From contig NZ_VFML01000001.1 of NCBI RefSeq assembly GCF_006715045.1, forward strand, positions 372,001 to 436,000: a stretch of DNA of 64,000 nt, given 5' to 3'. The notes beneath the pieces are model-generated. The model was not told the DNA's origin, did no database searches, and saw only the letters and a list, made by a program, of their open reading frames with translations. This stretch comes from Amycolatopsis cihanbeyliensis (GTDB taxonomy: Bacteria; Actinomycetota; Actinomycetes; Mycobacteriales; Pseudonocardiaceae). Shown here piece by piece: positions 52,615 to 62,098 of the stretch. Numbering within the stretch: position 1 is the stretch's first letter; each line of letters opens with the position of its first letter. The position numbers and the translations under genes are program-made.

Positions 52615-54233
52615 CCTTTCAGCTTAGAAGGGAGATCGTCGTGGATCACCTGGCCGCCGCGGACCGTGCGCAGGCAACGCGGCAGCGGGGTGCCCGGCTC
52701 GAGCGGGGGCAGGCCGGGTACCCGGGACCGCGGGTCGGTGGACCACCGCTGCACCCTGGCATCCCCCGCGACGACCACGAGTTCCTCGGCCTCCCAGATC
52801 GCGTAGTGCGCGGGTGCTCCGGGTACCAGGCTGCCGGTCATCCCGTCGGCGATGCCGGCGGCGCGGTGCGCCCCCCTGGTATGCGCGTTGAACGCGGCCC
52901 TGGCGGACAGCCCCGCGCCCGCCGTACGGTGCCGCACGGCGGCGCGGACCGCGGCCCACGGGTCCAGCGGGGTGACCGGCGTGTCCGAACCGAAGGCCAG
53001 CAGCACCCCCTCGGCGGCGAGGGTGGCGAAGGGGTTGAGCCCGGCGGCACGCTCGGGTCCGAGCCGGGCCGCGTACATCCCGTCCGGGCCGCCCCAGGCC
53101 GCGTCGAAAAGGGGCTGGACCGAGGCGGCGACACCCCAGCCCGCCAGCGCGCGGGCCTGCTCGGCGGTGATCATCTCGACGTGTTCCAGCCGGTGCCCGC
53201 GGGCGGCGAGCGCGCGCTGCCCCACGGCCTGCTCGGCGAGCTCGAAGCCGCGCACCACCTCGGTGACGGCCGCGTCGCCGATCACGTGGAAGCCCGCCTG
53301 CAGCCGGGCCTCGGTGCATTCGATCAGGTGCCCGGCGATGGCGTCCGCGTCGAGGTAGCGGGCGCCGCTGGTGTCCGGCCGGTCGGTGTAGGGCGAGCAC
53401 AGTGCCGCGGTGTGCGAGCCGAGCGCGCCGTCCACGAACAGGTCACCGGCGAGTCCGCGGGCGCCCAGCCTGCGGGCGGTGGCGACGGCGTCCAGCTCGC
53501 CCCAGTAGCCGACGACCCCGGGCATGCCGTCCTCGGCGGCGAGGGTGAGCAGGTCGGCGAGGTCTTCCTCGCCGGAGATGTCCGGGCCGGCGCATTCGTG
53601 CAGGCTGACCACGCCGTTGCGGGCGGCGGTGCGCAGGAAGGCACGCTGCGCCTGCCGCCGCTGGGACGTCGAGACCGCCGCCCTGGCGGCCCCACGGGCG
53701 AGGTGATGCGCCGTGCGGGTCAGCGGGCCCTGGTCCGACCAGCCGTCCGCGGTGCGGGCCGCAGGCGCCAGCTCGACCAGTGCGGTGGACACCAGCGCCG
53801 AGTGCACGTCGACCCGGCTCAGGTACACCGGCACCGGACCCGCGGCCTCGTCGAGGTCGGCACGGCTGGGCATCCGGGTGTCCTGCCAGCCGGACTCGTC
53901 CCAGCCGTGTGCGATCAGCACCTCATCGGGCCTGGCCGCGGCGTGCACGGCGGACAGCAGCTCGCGCGGTCCGCGCACGCCGGTGAGGTCGAGCCCGGCC
54001 AGGTGCAGGCCGGATGCGGTGGCGTGCACATGCGCGTCGACGAAGCCCGGTGCGACGAAGGCGCCGTCGAGGTCGATCACCTCGGCGTCCGGGTGCAGTG
54101 CCCGGCCGGGGCCGTCCTGGCCGACCCAGACCACCGTGTCGCCGGTCACCGCCATGGCGGTGGCGTCCGGCGAGCTCGGGGTGTGGACGCGGCCACCGAG
54201 CAGGAGCGTGGTTCGTGTGTCCGGCACGGGCAC
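52611..54233 (-). CDS. Amidohydrolase_3 family metal hydrolase (YtcJ-like)
   Basis: 540 residues from GTG 54233 (GTG 54227 also possible). Metal motifs: FVDAHVHATASGLHL (HxH), ECAGPD region, HRLEHVEMIT (His), and LAFGSDTPVTPLDPWAAVRA (Asp). The family includes exoenzymes that hydrolyse N-acyl or cyclic amide substrates; substrate unknown. Translationally coupled to lnt. The coupling to lnt and ppm1 is probably regulatory convenience. Confidence 0.85.
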   Translation of the reverse strand: MPVPDTRTTLLLGGRVHTPSSPDATAMAVTGDTVVWVGQDGPGRALHPDAEVIDLDGAFVAPGFVDAHVHATASGLHLAGLDLTGVRGPRELLSAVHAAARPDEVLIAHGWDESGWQDTRMPSRADLDEAAGPVPVYLSRVDVHSALVSTALVELAPAARTADGWSDQGPLTRTAHHLARGAARAAVSTSQRRQAQRAFLRTAARNGVVSLHECAGPDISGEEDLADLLTLAAEDGMPGVVGYWGELDAVATARRLGARGLAGDLFVDGALGSHTAALCSPYTDRPDTSGARYLDADAIAGHLIECTEARLQAGFHVIGDAAVTEVVRGFELAEQAVGQRALAARGHRLEHVEMITAEQARALAGWGVAASVQPLFDAAWGGPDGMYAARLGPERAAGLNPFATLAAEGVLLAFGSDTPVTPLDPWAAVRAAVRHRTAGAGLSARAAFNAHTRGAHRAAGIADGMTGSLVPGAPAHYAIWEAEELVVVAGDARVQRWSTDPRSRVPGLPPLEPGTPLPRCLRTVRGGQVIHDDLPSKLKG

Positions 54234-54384
54234 GAGTCTGCCTGGTGGGTTGTCGTGCGCGCGCACCTGGTCGGCACGGCGCGACGTCGACCACCGGAGA
54301 TAACACGCGAGTAACAAGAATATTTGCTCTGGTGGGTCGATGTGACAGGATATTTTTGAGCATTCCCGATGACTAGGAGCAGAA

Positions 54385-55785
54385 GTGACTGCAACCCAGG
54401 AACCTGCCTCGCCTGCCACCGATCCCACCCCGATCATCGAGCAGCCGTACCAGTACGCCCGCACCGAGCTGGTCGAACCCGACTGGCGCCGGTTCCCCGG
54501 CTGGCGGAACGTCACCGAGGCCGAGTGGCGGGACGCCCAGTGGCAGCGGGTGCACTGCGTCCGCAACCTCAAGCAGCTCCGCACGCTGATGGGTGATCTG
54601 CTCGAGGAGCGCTTCTACGAGGACCTGCTCGCCGACCAGCGGGACATGGCCACGATGTCGATGCTGCTCCCGCCGCAGATGCTCAACACCATGGCGCCGC
54701 ACGCGGGCACCGACCCGCAGAAGGTGACCGAGGCTTTCTACGCCGACCCGATCCGCCGGTACATGCTCCCGGTGCGCAGCGACCGCGAGCGGGAATGGCC
54801 CTCGCACCCGCACTCGGAGCGCGACTCGCTGCACGAGGCCGAGATGTGGGTGACGGAAGGGTTGACCCACCGCTACCCCACCAAGGTCCTCGCCGAGCTG
54901 CTGTCCACCTGCCCGCAGTACTGCGGGCACTGCACCCGGATGGACCTGGTCGGCAACTCCACCGAGCAGATCGACAAGCACAAGCTCGAGCTGAAGCCGG
55001 TGGACCGGCAGGACGCGATCATCGACTACCTCAAGCGCAGCCCCGGGGTGCGCGACGTCGTGGTCTCCGGCGGCGATGTCGCCAACGTGCCCTGGCACCA
55101 GCTCGAGTCCTTCCTGATGCGCCTGCTGGACATCGAGACCGTGCGGGACATCCGGCTGGCCACCAAGGCGCTGGCCGGGCTGCCGCAGCACTGGCTGCAG
55201 CCGAAGGTGGTCGAGGGGCTGGCCAGGGTCGCGGGCACCGCGGGCAGGCGTGGGGTGAACCTGGCGATCCACACGCACGTCAACCATGTCCAGTCGGTGA
55301 CCCCACTGGTCGCCGAGGCCACCCGGACCGCGCTGGACGTCGGCGTGCGGGACGTGCGCAACCAGGGTGTGCTGATGCGCGGGGTGAACGCCACCCCGAA
55401 CGAGCTGCTCGACCTGTGCTTCGCGTTGCAGGGTGAGGCGGGCATCCTGCCGTACTACTTCTACATGTGCGACATGATCCCCAACGCCGAGCACTGGCGG
55501 CTGGCGGTATGGGAGGCGCAGGAACTGCAGCACTCGATCATGGGGTACCTGCCCGGTTACGCCACCCCGCGGATCGTCTGCGACGTCCCCTACGTCGGCA
55601 AGCGCTGGGTGCACCAACTCGCCGAGTACGACCGCGAACTCGGCATCTCCTACTGGACGAAGAACTACCGCACCGGCATCGAGCTGGAGGACCCCGAGGC
55701 CCTGCGGCGCCGCTACCCGTACTACGACCCGATCTACACGCTGCCGGAGGCCGGCAGGCTCCGCTGGGCGGAACAGGGCGACTGA
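54385..55785 (+). CDS. Radical SAM lysine 2,3-aminomutase-type enzyme (KamA family)
   Basis: 466 residues. The [4Fe-4S] SAM cluster is CPQYCGHC (CxxxCxxC). Flanking KAM features are DVVVSGGDVANVPWHQLE, NLAIHTHVNHVQSVTPLV and QGVLMRGVN. The Asp residues that hold the lysine epsilon-amine appear conserved (FYMCDMIPN, IVCDVP), so lysine rather than glutamate is the likelier substrate. GTG 54385 has AGGAG upstream. No acetyltransferase partner (AblB) adjoins, so beta-lysine may serve another use. Confidence 0.88.
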   Translation: MTATQEPASPATDPTPIIEQPYQYARTELVEPDWRRFPGWRNVTEAEWRDAQWQRVHCVRNLKQLRTLMGDLLEERFYEDLLADQRDMATMSMLLPPQMLNTMAPHAGTDPQKVTEAFYADPIRRYMLPVRSDREREWPSHPHSERDSLHEAEMWVTEGLTHRYPTKVLAELLSTCPQYCGHCTRMDLVGNSTEQIDKHKLELKPVDRQDAIIDYLKRSPGVRDVVVSGGDVANVPWHQLESFLMRLLDIETVRDIRLATKALAGLPQHWLQPKVVEGLARVAGTAGRRGVNLAIHTHVNHVQSVTPLVAEATRTALDVGVRDVRNQGVLMRGVNATPNELLDLCFALQGEAGILPYYFYMCDMIPNAEHWRLAVWEAQELQHSIMGYLPGYATPRIVCDVPYVGKRWVHQLAEYDRELGISYWTKNYRTGIELEDPEALRRRYPYYDPIYTLPEAGRLRWAEQGD

Positions 55786-55816
55786 CAGCAGGCTGCCGAA
55801 TCGGCACGCCAGCGGG

Positions 55817-57100
55817 TCAGCAGTCCTGGCGGGCCAGCAGTGCCGCGAGCCGCACCCGGGAGCGCACGCCGAGTTTGGCGAAGATGTTGCGCAGGTGATG
55901 ATCCACCGTGCGGTGGCTGATCACCAGCCTGCGGGCGATCTCCCGGTTGGTCTCCCCGCCCGCGACCAGCAGCGCGATCCGGTTCTGCTGCGGGGTGAGT
56001 CCGGGTACGGCGATCTCCGCCGCCCGCAGTGCGTCACCGAGGCCGGCGTCGCGTTCCGCGGTGGCCGCCGCGCGATGCCATGCGGCCCGGACCCCACCGC
56101 GCTCACCGAGCGCCCCGGCCAGGGTGGCGTGCGCGTGGCGCAGCTCCGCGGCCTCGGCCTCGGCCCGCAGGGTCGCCCGCAGCACGGGACTGACCGCCCG
56201 CACCGCATCGCCCTCGGCCTGGACGAGCCCGGAGGCCAGTGCCTCGTCGCGGGCCGCGGGGTCGATCCCGGGGCAGCCGGCCAGCACCGTCTCGCGCAGG
56301 CGTGGTTCGCACGCCGCCAGCAGCACCAGGTGCCGCGCCCGCGGGGACAGGCAGGCGAGGCAGCGCCGGTAGGCGGTCCGTTGTGGACCAGCCAGCGGCA
56401 GGGTCGCCGGCAGCGGTGCGCGGCCGGCCGCCTGCTCTGCGGTGAGCGCACCGGCAAGCTCCACCAGGTCACCGGGGATGCCCGCGGCCAGCTCGACCAG
56501 GCTGGTGCGCACCGCGGGCGGCAGCCCGGCACCGAGCGCGTCGCGTAGCATCCGCTCCCCTGCCTCCGGGCCGAGCGGGGCCAGCCGGTAGGCCGGGATC
56601 CCACCGGTCGGGTCGGCGCCACCCGTGGTGCCGACCTCGGGTCGTGCGGCGAGCACCACGGCAACCGGCACCTCCGCGAGGCGGCGCGCGGCGAAGGCCA
56701 GCGCGGCCAGTGAGGTCTCGTCCCACCATTGGGCGTCGTCGGCGAGGCAGAGCACGGGGCGCGGGTGTGCCAGCCGGACCACGAGGTCGTGCACGTCACG
56801 GCACAGCGCGAAGTCCGTGGTCGGCGCCCCCTGCGGCAGGCCGCCGACCGGCTGCAGCAGCCGGTGCAGCGCGCCCAGCGACAGCCGGTGCTCGGCCCGT
56901 ACTCCGGGTGCACTCAACACCCGGAACCCGGTGGCCGCCTCGCGGGCCGCCGCCAGCAGCGCGGTCTTTCCCGTGCCCATGCCGCCGAGCAGGCGTAGCG
57001 CACCGCCACGACCGGTCGCCGCCGAGCGCAGGAGCTCGGTCAGCCGGGACAGTTGCGGTTCCCGCCCCCGTAACGGGCGCGCCGCCGCCATGGCGGTCAT
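55817..57100 (-). CDS. LuxR-type regulator with ATPase domain (compact LAL-like)
   Basis: 427 residues. P-loop LLGGMGTGKTALLAAAREA, a Walker B-type segment LCLADDAQWWDETSLAAL, and a C-terminal LuxR HTH: TPQQNRIALLVAGGETNREI, VISHRTVDHHLRNIFAKLGV. LAL regulators are usually about 900 residues, so this one is short, lacking most of the TPR region. ATG 57100 overlaps the stop of the acyl-CoA synthetase gene (ATGA), so it is coupled to it. Confidence 0.88.
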   Translation of the reverse strand: MTAMAAARPLRGREPQLSRLTELLRSAATGRGGALRLLGGMGTGKTALLAAAREAATGFRVLSAPGVRAEHRLSLGALHRLLQPVGGLPQGAPTTDFALCRDVHDLVVRLAHPRPVLCLADDAQWWDETSLAALAFAARRLAEVPVAVVLAARPEVGTTGGADPTGGIPAYRLAPLGPEAGERMLRDALGAGLPPAVRTSLVELAAGIPGDLVELAGALTAEQAAGRAPLPATLPLAGPQRTAYRRCLACLSPRARHLVLLAACEPRLRETVLAGCPGIDPAARDEALASGLVQAEGDAVRAVSPVLRATLRAEAEAAELRHAHATLAGALGERGGVRAAWHRAAATAERDAGLGDALRAAEIAVPGLTPQQNRIALLVAGGETNREIARRLVISHRTVDHHLRNIFAKLGVRSRVRLAALLARQDC

Positions 57101-58680
57101 TCCCCGAGCTGGTCGCGCAGTTCGCGTTTGAGGATCTTGCCCGCCGCGGAGACCGGAAGCTGGTCCACGAAACGCATCTCGCGCAGCCGCTTGTACGCGG
57201 GCACCTGCTCGTTGATCGCGTCCAGCAGATCCTCGCCGGATGGCCGGTTGGCGGCCGCCGGGACGACGAAGGCGACCGGCAGCTCGCCACGCGCGGGGTC
57301 CGGTCTCCCGACCACCGCCGCGGCCGCGACCTCGGGGCGGGCGACCAGCAGTTCCTCCAGCTCCCGCGGGTACACGTTGTATCCCTTGTAGAGCAGCATG
57401 TCCTTCTTGCGGTCCACAACGGACAGATAACTGTCCGCGTCGAGCAGGCCGATGTCGCCGGTGTGCAGCCAGCCGTCCACCAGCACCTCGGCGGTGGCCT
57501 GCGGGTGGCCGTGGTACCCGGTCATCACCTGTGGACCGCGGATGCACACCTCGCCGCGCTCGCCGGTCGCCGGCTCTCGGCCGTCGCCTTCAAGCGAGAC
57601 GATCCGGACCTCGGTGTCGAACACGGGCAGTCCCACCGATCCGGCCTTGCGTGTCCCGGAGCGGTACATCGGCGCGCTCACCGCCCCCATGGTCACCTCG
57701 GTGAGCCCGTATCCCTCCGCCACCACGGCCTGGGGCAAGAGCCGGCCCAGCCGCTCGATCATCTCCACCGGCATCGGTGCGGCACCCGAGGTGATCGTCC
57801 GCACCGAACTGAGGTCGCGACGCTCGATGTCCGGGCAGGCCAGCAGGGCGGCGAACAGGGCAGGCGCCCCGCCCATCGAGGTCGCGCCGAGGCGTTCCAC
57901 ATCGGCAAGGTACGCGGCCGGGTCGAGCCGGTCGTGCAGCACGACGGTGGTGCCGGACAGCAGCAGCACGCTCAGGCCCGCGATCGTGCCCATCGCGTGG
58001 AACCAGGGGGTCAGGTTGATCCCGAGCCCGGTGCCCAGCCGGGTCGGCCACTCCCACGCGCTGCCCACCTGGTCGAGGACCAGACCACCGCGCTCGTCCA
58101 GCGCGGGCAGGGACCCGGTGGACCAGCAGGCGTATTGCAGGGTGTTGATCACAACATTGCGGTGCGGGAGCCGCACCCCCTTGGACACCCCGGTCGTCCC
58201 GCCGGTGTAGGCCAGGTGTGCGAGGTGGGTGCGTACATCGATCTCCACCTCCGGCGGCCGGTCCGGCCGGCCCTCGCCGACGGCGGGTACCTCGGCGGCG
58301 GTGAACGTGCGCACCGCACCGGCGTCGGCGATCTGCGCGCGCATCGCGTCCCGCGGCAGCAGCGGGCTGACCGGTACGAAGGTGGCCCCGGCCAGCAGGG
58401 TTCCGTAGTAGGCGACCGGGTACTCCAGGCAGTTCGGCATGCACAGGGCCACCCGGTCGCCGGGTCGCACGCCGTCGGCGTGCAGGCCGTGCGCGAAGCG
58501 GGCCGCCGCGCGGCCGAGGTCGGCGTAGCTGAGCCGTTGCTCGTCGTGGACGAAGGCGGGTCGGTCGCCGAAGCGCCGGGCGGAACCGGTGAGGATGCTC
58601 CCGACCGGCACCTCGGGATAGCTGAGGGAACGTGGCAAACCGGGCAACCAGGTGTCACCGGTGTCGTCGACCGCAGGCAT
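57097..58680 (-). CDS. Acyl-CoA synthetase / AMP-forming ligase
   Basis: 527 residues from ATG 58680 (AAAGGAG upstream). AMP-binding signature YTGGTTGVSKGVRLPHRNV, then GYGLTEVTMG, TGDIGLLDADSYLSVVDRKK and the terminal Lys in SAAGKILKRELR. Activates a carboxylic acid to the acyl-AMP and then the CoA thioester. Chain length or aromatic nature cannot be read. Regulators of TetR type upstream and LuxR type overlapping downstream suggest tight local control. Confidence 0.9.
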   Translation of the reverse strand: MPAVDDTGDTWLPGLPRSLSYPEVPVGSILTGSARRFGDRPAFVHDEQRLSYADLGRAAARFAHGLHADGVRPGDRVALCMPNCLEYPVAYYGTLLAGATFVPVSPLLPRDAMRAQIADAGAVRTFTAAEVPAVGEGRPDRPPEVEIDVRTHLAHLAYTGGTTGVSKGVRLPHRNVVINTLQYACWSTGSLPALDERGGLVLDQVGSAWEWPTRLGTGLGINLTPWFHAMGTIAGLSVLLLSGTTVVLHDRLDPAAYLADVERLGATSMGGAPALFAALLACPDIERRDLSSVRTITSGAAPMPVEMIERLGRLLPQAVVAEGYGLTEVTMGAVSAPMYRSGTRKAGSVGLPVFDTEVRIVSLEGDGREPATGERGEVCIRGPQVMTGYHGHPQATAEVLVDGWLHTGDIGLLDADSYLSVVDRKKDMLLYKGYNVYPRELEELLVARPEVAAAAVVGRPDPARGELPVAFVVPAAANRPSGEDLLDAINEQVPAYKRLREMRFVDQLPVSAAGKILKRELRDQLGE

Positions 58681-58758
58681 GGGAACTCCTTTGTGGACGG
58701 ACGGTGGGTCCGCAGGAAACACGCACGCCCCGGGGATGAAACACTACGGCGATCTGTT

Positions 58759-59379
58759 TCACAACCCCTGGTCGGGCACCAACGCGGGAACCCGCTGCCC
58801 CGCGGTCCCCTCGACCAGGACCCGCAGCAGCTTGGCGGCCGCGTCGAGATTCGGCGCGCGCGCCGCGACCACGTCGGAGTACAGGAACGACTCACCGAGG
58901 CGGACCAGCGCGAACGCCAGGGAGTCCACGTCGACCACCGGGGTGAACCCGCCATCGGCCACATCCCTTGCGAGCAGCTCGGCGTGCGCGGCGATCACCC
59001 GCGGCTGCACCCGGCCGTGCGGGTCGGTCAACACCCGGATCGCCACCCCCGGCTCGGTGTCGAGCAACGTCCGCAGCCCGGCGTCCTCGGCCACGCTCGC
59101 GCGATACCAGCCCATCACCGCGAGGCAGCGCAGCTCACCCGTCGTGCCGCGGACCACCGGCCCCTCGGTCTTCTCCCACCGGCGCACCGCGTCCCGCATC
59201 GTCCGGTCGGACAGCAACCACAACGCCTCGCCGAGCAACTCCTCCCGATTGCCGACCCGGCGAAACAACGTGGCCCGGGAGATTCCCGCCTCGGCGGCGA
59301 GGGTGCCGAGATCCAGCCGTTCACCCCGGTGCACGTGGCGGGCCGCCATCCGGACGAGGTCGTCTGCGCGAGCGTTCAC
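58759..59379 (-). CDS. TetR-family regulator
   Basis: 206 residues from GTG 59379. [30 protein letters not shown]. The C-terminal region has [20 protein letters not shown], typical of QsdR-type TetR domains. It lies upstream of the acyl-CoA synthetase on the same strand and divergent from the cutinase gene, so either could be a target. Longer starts up to 59433 are possible. Confidence 0.82.
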   Translation of the reverse strand: MNARADDLVRMAARHVHRGERLDLGTLAAEAGISRATLFRRVGNREELLGEALWLLSDRTMRDAVRRWEKTEGPVVRGTTGELRCLAVMGWYRASVAEDAGLRTLLDTEPGVAIRVLTDPHGRVQPRVIAAHAELLARDVADGGFTPVVDVDSLAFALVRLGESFLYSDVVAARAPNLDAAAKLLRVLVEGTAGQRVPALVPDQGL

Positions 59380-59546
59380 GGTCGCCGAGGGTAGCTCGCG
59401 GCCACCGCCGGGAGGCCACGGCGAACCCAGCACCGGCGATTTCGCCGATGCCGAGTGGGCACGCCCGCTGCCAGAGTGCGACCGACCGTGACCGGTCGAA
59501 GCCGGAACGCGACACCGGCTGCCCCTGCCGAAAGGAGCACGACGAG

Positions 59547-60419
59547 GTGCGAACGCTACGCAGATCCCTGACCACGGCGGCGTTGGCCGCGGCCCTCACC
59601 GCGGGCACCCTGGCCGCGGCGCCCGCCGCACCGGCCGCCGAGAATCCGCATGAACGCGGTCCCGACCCCACCGAATCCAGCATCGAAGCCCCGCGCGGGC
59701 CGTTCTCCTTCGCCGAGCGGAGCGTGTCCTCCTTGCGGGTGAGCGGCTTCGGCGGCGGCACGATCTACTACCCGACGACCACCAGCGAAGGCACCTTCGG
59801 CGGCATCGCCATCTCCCCCGGCTTCACCGCCGACCAGTCCAGCATCGCCTGGCTCGGTCCACGGCTGGCCTCCCAGGGGTTCGTGGTGTTCACCATCGAC
59901 ACGAACTCCCGGTTCGACCAGCCGGCCAGCCGTGGGGAGCAGTTGCTCGCCGCACTGGACTACCTGACCGAGGACAGCACGGTCCGCGACCGGGTGGACT
60001 CCTCCCGGCTGGGCGTGGCCGGCCACTCCATGGGTGGCGGCGGCACGTTGGAGGCCGCGAGTGACCGGTCCGAGTTGCAGGCAGCCGTGCCGCTGGCGGC
60101 ATGGAACCTGGACAAGACCTGGTCCGAGGTACGCGTGCCGACCTTCATCATCGGCGGTGAGAACGACTCGGTGGCCTCGGTCTCCGCACATTCCGAGCCG
60201 TTCTACCGTTCGCTGCCCGGCAGCTTGGACAAGGCCTACATGGAGTTGGACAACGCCGGCCACTTCTTCCCGAACACGCCGAACACCACGATGGCGAAGT
60301 ACACCATCTCCTGGCTCAAACGGTTCATCGACAACGACACCCGGTACGAGCGGTTCCTCTGCCCCGCACCGGACGACCGGCAGATCTCGGAGTATCGCGA
60401 CACCTGTCCGCACTCGTAA
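59547..60419 (+). CDS. Secreted cutinase / PET-hydrolase-like esterase
   Basis: 290 residues from GTG 59547 (AAAGGAG). Signal peptide to about residue 31, then the Thermobifida-cutinase N-terminus [20 protein letters not shown]. Catalytic set: S161 in GHSMGGGG, D207 in GGENDS, H239 in GHFFPN. The aromatic clamp is F93 (SPGFT) and W186. H215 and F219 (SAHSEPFY) are the thermophilic-cutinase pair rather than the Ser/Ile of Ideonella PETase. A C-terminal disulfide C272-C287 is predicted. Acts extracellularly on polyesters such as cutin; PET activity is plausible from family. Confidence 0.93.
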   Translation: MRTLRRSLTTAALAAALTAGTLAAAPAAPAAENPHERGPDPTESSIEAPRGPFSFAERSVSSLRVSGFGGGTIYYPTTTSEGTFGGIAISPGFTADQSSIAWLGPRLASQGFVVFTIDTNSRFDQPASRGEQLLAALDYLTEDSTVRDRVDSSRLGVAGHSMGGGGTLEAASDRSELQAAVPLAAWNLDKTWSEVRVPTFIIGGENDSVASVSAHSEPFYRSLPGSLDKAYMELDNAGHFFPNTPNTTMAKYTISWLKRFIDNDTRYERFLCPAPDDRQISEYRDTCPHS

Positions 60420-60440
60420 ACCCCTGCACACCAACGAGTT

Positions 60441-60474
60441 CCGGGGGTGGTCGCGCTTGTGCGGCCACCCCCGG
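60441..60474 (+). terminator. Strong stem-loop terminator after cutinase gene
   Basis: CCGGGGGTGG (60441-60450) pairs perfectly with CCACCCCCGG (60465-60474); CGC/GCG extends the stem inside the loop. Lies 21 bp after the stop and separates the cutinase from the transporter operon. Confidence 0.8.
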
Positions 60475-60579
60475 CGGCTTGACATCCCGGCACCGGTTCC
60501 GGATGATTCCCGCTCGTACCGACCGGACGGTATCGCCGTTCTCATATTCTGGGACATTTCAGCCAGCGAAGAGGGACCC

Positions 60580-61380
60580 ATGACGATCGCCTGCCACGCT
60601 TCCCGTAGTCCCCTGCTGGAGGTCGACCAGGTCACCGTGCGCTTCGGCGGCCTGGTGGCGCTGCGCGAGGTCGCCCTGGCGGTCGAACCGGGCACGGTGC
60701 TCGGGGTGATCGGCCCGAACGGGGCGGGCAAGACCACCTTGTTCAACGTGATCTGCGGCTTCGTCCGACCCCAGCAGGGCGGGCTTCGCTGGCGCGGCAC
60801 GGAGCTCACCGCGCATTCCCCACGCAAGCTCGCGGGGCTCGGCATCGCGCGCACCCTGCAGGGCCTCGGCCTCTTCCCCGGCCTGACCGTGCTGGAGAAC
60901 GTGCTCACCGGCGGGCACCGGCACGCAAGGGCCGGAGCGCTGAGCACGCTACTCGGCCTGCGTGCGGCCGCCCGCGACGAGGCGGCGCTGCGCCAACGGG
61001 CCCACGCGGTACTCGACGACCTCGGCATCGCCTCCACGCACGCGTCCTTACCCGGCGCGCTGCCCTACGGCGTGCAGAAGCGGGTCGCGCTGGCCCGCGC
61101 GCTGGTGGCCGAACCGGAGCTACTGCTGCTCGACGAACCGGCCAGCGGGCTGTCCGCGGACGAGATCGACGAACTCGCCGACCGCATCCGCGGGTTCACC
61201 ACGCGGACCTCGGTGCTCGTCGTGGAACACCACATGGACCTGGTGATGCGCGCCTGCGACCGGATCGTGGTGCTGAACTTCGGTGAGGTGATCGCGCAGG
61301 GCAGCCCCGACCGGATCCGGGCCGACCCGGTGGTCGCCGAGGCCTACCTGGGCACGGCCGGGGAGGCCAGCCATGCTTGA
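60580..61380 (+). CDS. livG: Branched-chain-type ABC transporter ATP-binding protein LivG
   Basis: 266 residues. Walker A GPNGAGKTTLFNVI, the signature-like LPYGVQKRVALARAL (family form YGxQ), Walker B LLLLDEPASGLS. LivG-like members share the C-terminal RADPVVAEAYLG. Part of a hydrophobic-amino-acid or aromatic-acid importer with the following genes. GAGGGA ribosome site; its 3' end overlaps livF by 8 bp. Confidence 0.94.
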   Translation: MTIACHASRSPLLEVDQVTVRFGGLVALREVALAVEPGTVLGVIGPNGAGKTTLFNVICGFVRPQQGGLRWRGTELTAHSPRKLAGLGIARTLQGLGLFPGLTVLENVLTGGHRHARAGALSTLLGLRAAARDEAALRQRAHAVLDDLGIASTHASLPGALPYGVQKRVALARALVAEPELLLLDEPASGLSADEIDELADRIRGFTTRTSVLVVEHHMDLVMRACDRIVVLNFGEVIAQGSPDRIRADPVVAEAYLGTAGEASHA

Positions 61381-62080
61381 GCTCGAGGGACTGACCGCCA
61401 CCTACGGCGCGGTACGCGCCCTCGACGGGGTCGGCATGTCCGTGGCCGAGGGCAGCATCACCGCCGTGCTCGGCGCGAACGGGGCAGGAAAGACCACCCT
61501 GCTGCGCACCGTCGGCGGCCTGCTCGGCCCCACCGCGGGCCGGGTCCGGTTCGACGGCACCGACATCACCGGCTGGCCGGCCGACCGGATCACCCGCCGC
61601 GGGCTGGTGCACGTGCCGGAGAACGGCGGCGTGATCACCGAACTCACCGTCGAGGAGAACCTCCGCCTCGGCGCGCTGTGGCGCCGCGACCGGGCAGACC
61701 GGGCGGCGGCGCTCGCCGAGGCGTTCGAGCTGTTCCCACGACTTGCCGAGCGCCGGGACAAACCCGCGGCCACGCTCTCCGGCGGGGAACGCCAGATGCT
61801 CGCCATCGGGCGCGGGCTGATGAGCCGCCCCAAGATGCTGCTGCTGGACGAGCCCTCGCTGGGCCTCGCGCCGCTGGTGACCCTGCGGATCCTGCGAGTG
61901 ATCGAGGAACTGCGGGCACGCGCGGGCCTCACCGTGCTGCTCGTGGAGCAGAACGCCCGCAGCGCGCTGTCCGTTGCCGATCACGGGCATGTGCTGTCCC
62001 TCGGCCGCGTCGTGGCCGCCGGCGCCGCCGACGCGCTGCTCGCCGACGACCAGCTCCGGCACGCCTACCTCGGGTTCTGA
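61373..62080 (+). CDS. livF: Branched-chain-type ABC transporter ATP-binding protein LivF
   Basis: 235 residues. Walker A GANGAGKTTLLRTV, signature LSGGERQMLAIGRGLM, Walker B MLLLDEPSLGLAP, and H-loop LLVEQNARSAL. Overlaps livG by 8 bp; the second ATPase of the heterodimer. Confidence 0.94.
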   Translation: MLELEGLTATYGAVRALDGVGMSVAEGSITAVLGANGAGKTTLLRTVGGLLGPTAGRVRFDGTDITGWPADRITRRGLVHVPENGGVITELTVEENLRLGALWRRDRADRAAALAEAFELFPRLAERRDKPAATLSGGERQMLAIGRGLMSRPKMLLLDEPSLGLAPLVTLRILRVIEELRARAGLTVLLVEQNARSALSVADHGHVLSLGRVVAAGAADALLADDQLRHAYLGF

Positions 62081-62098
62081 CCGCGACGGGAGCGCAGT

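Noticed and set aside
52641..54314. 557-codon plus-strand open frame opposite the amidohydrolase gene
   Set aside because: It is the antisense shadow of a gene with clear metal-hydrolase motifs; its composition (Gly/Arg/His repeats) has no domain structure.
56644..59394. 916-codon plus-strand open frame
   Set aside because: Covers three well-supported minus-strand genes in antisense; typical of GC-rich DNA where stop codons are rare.
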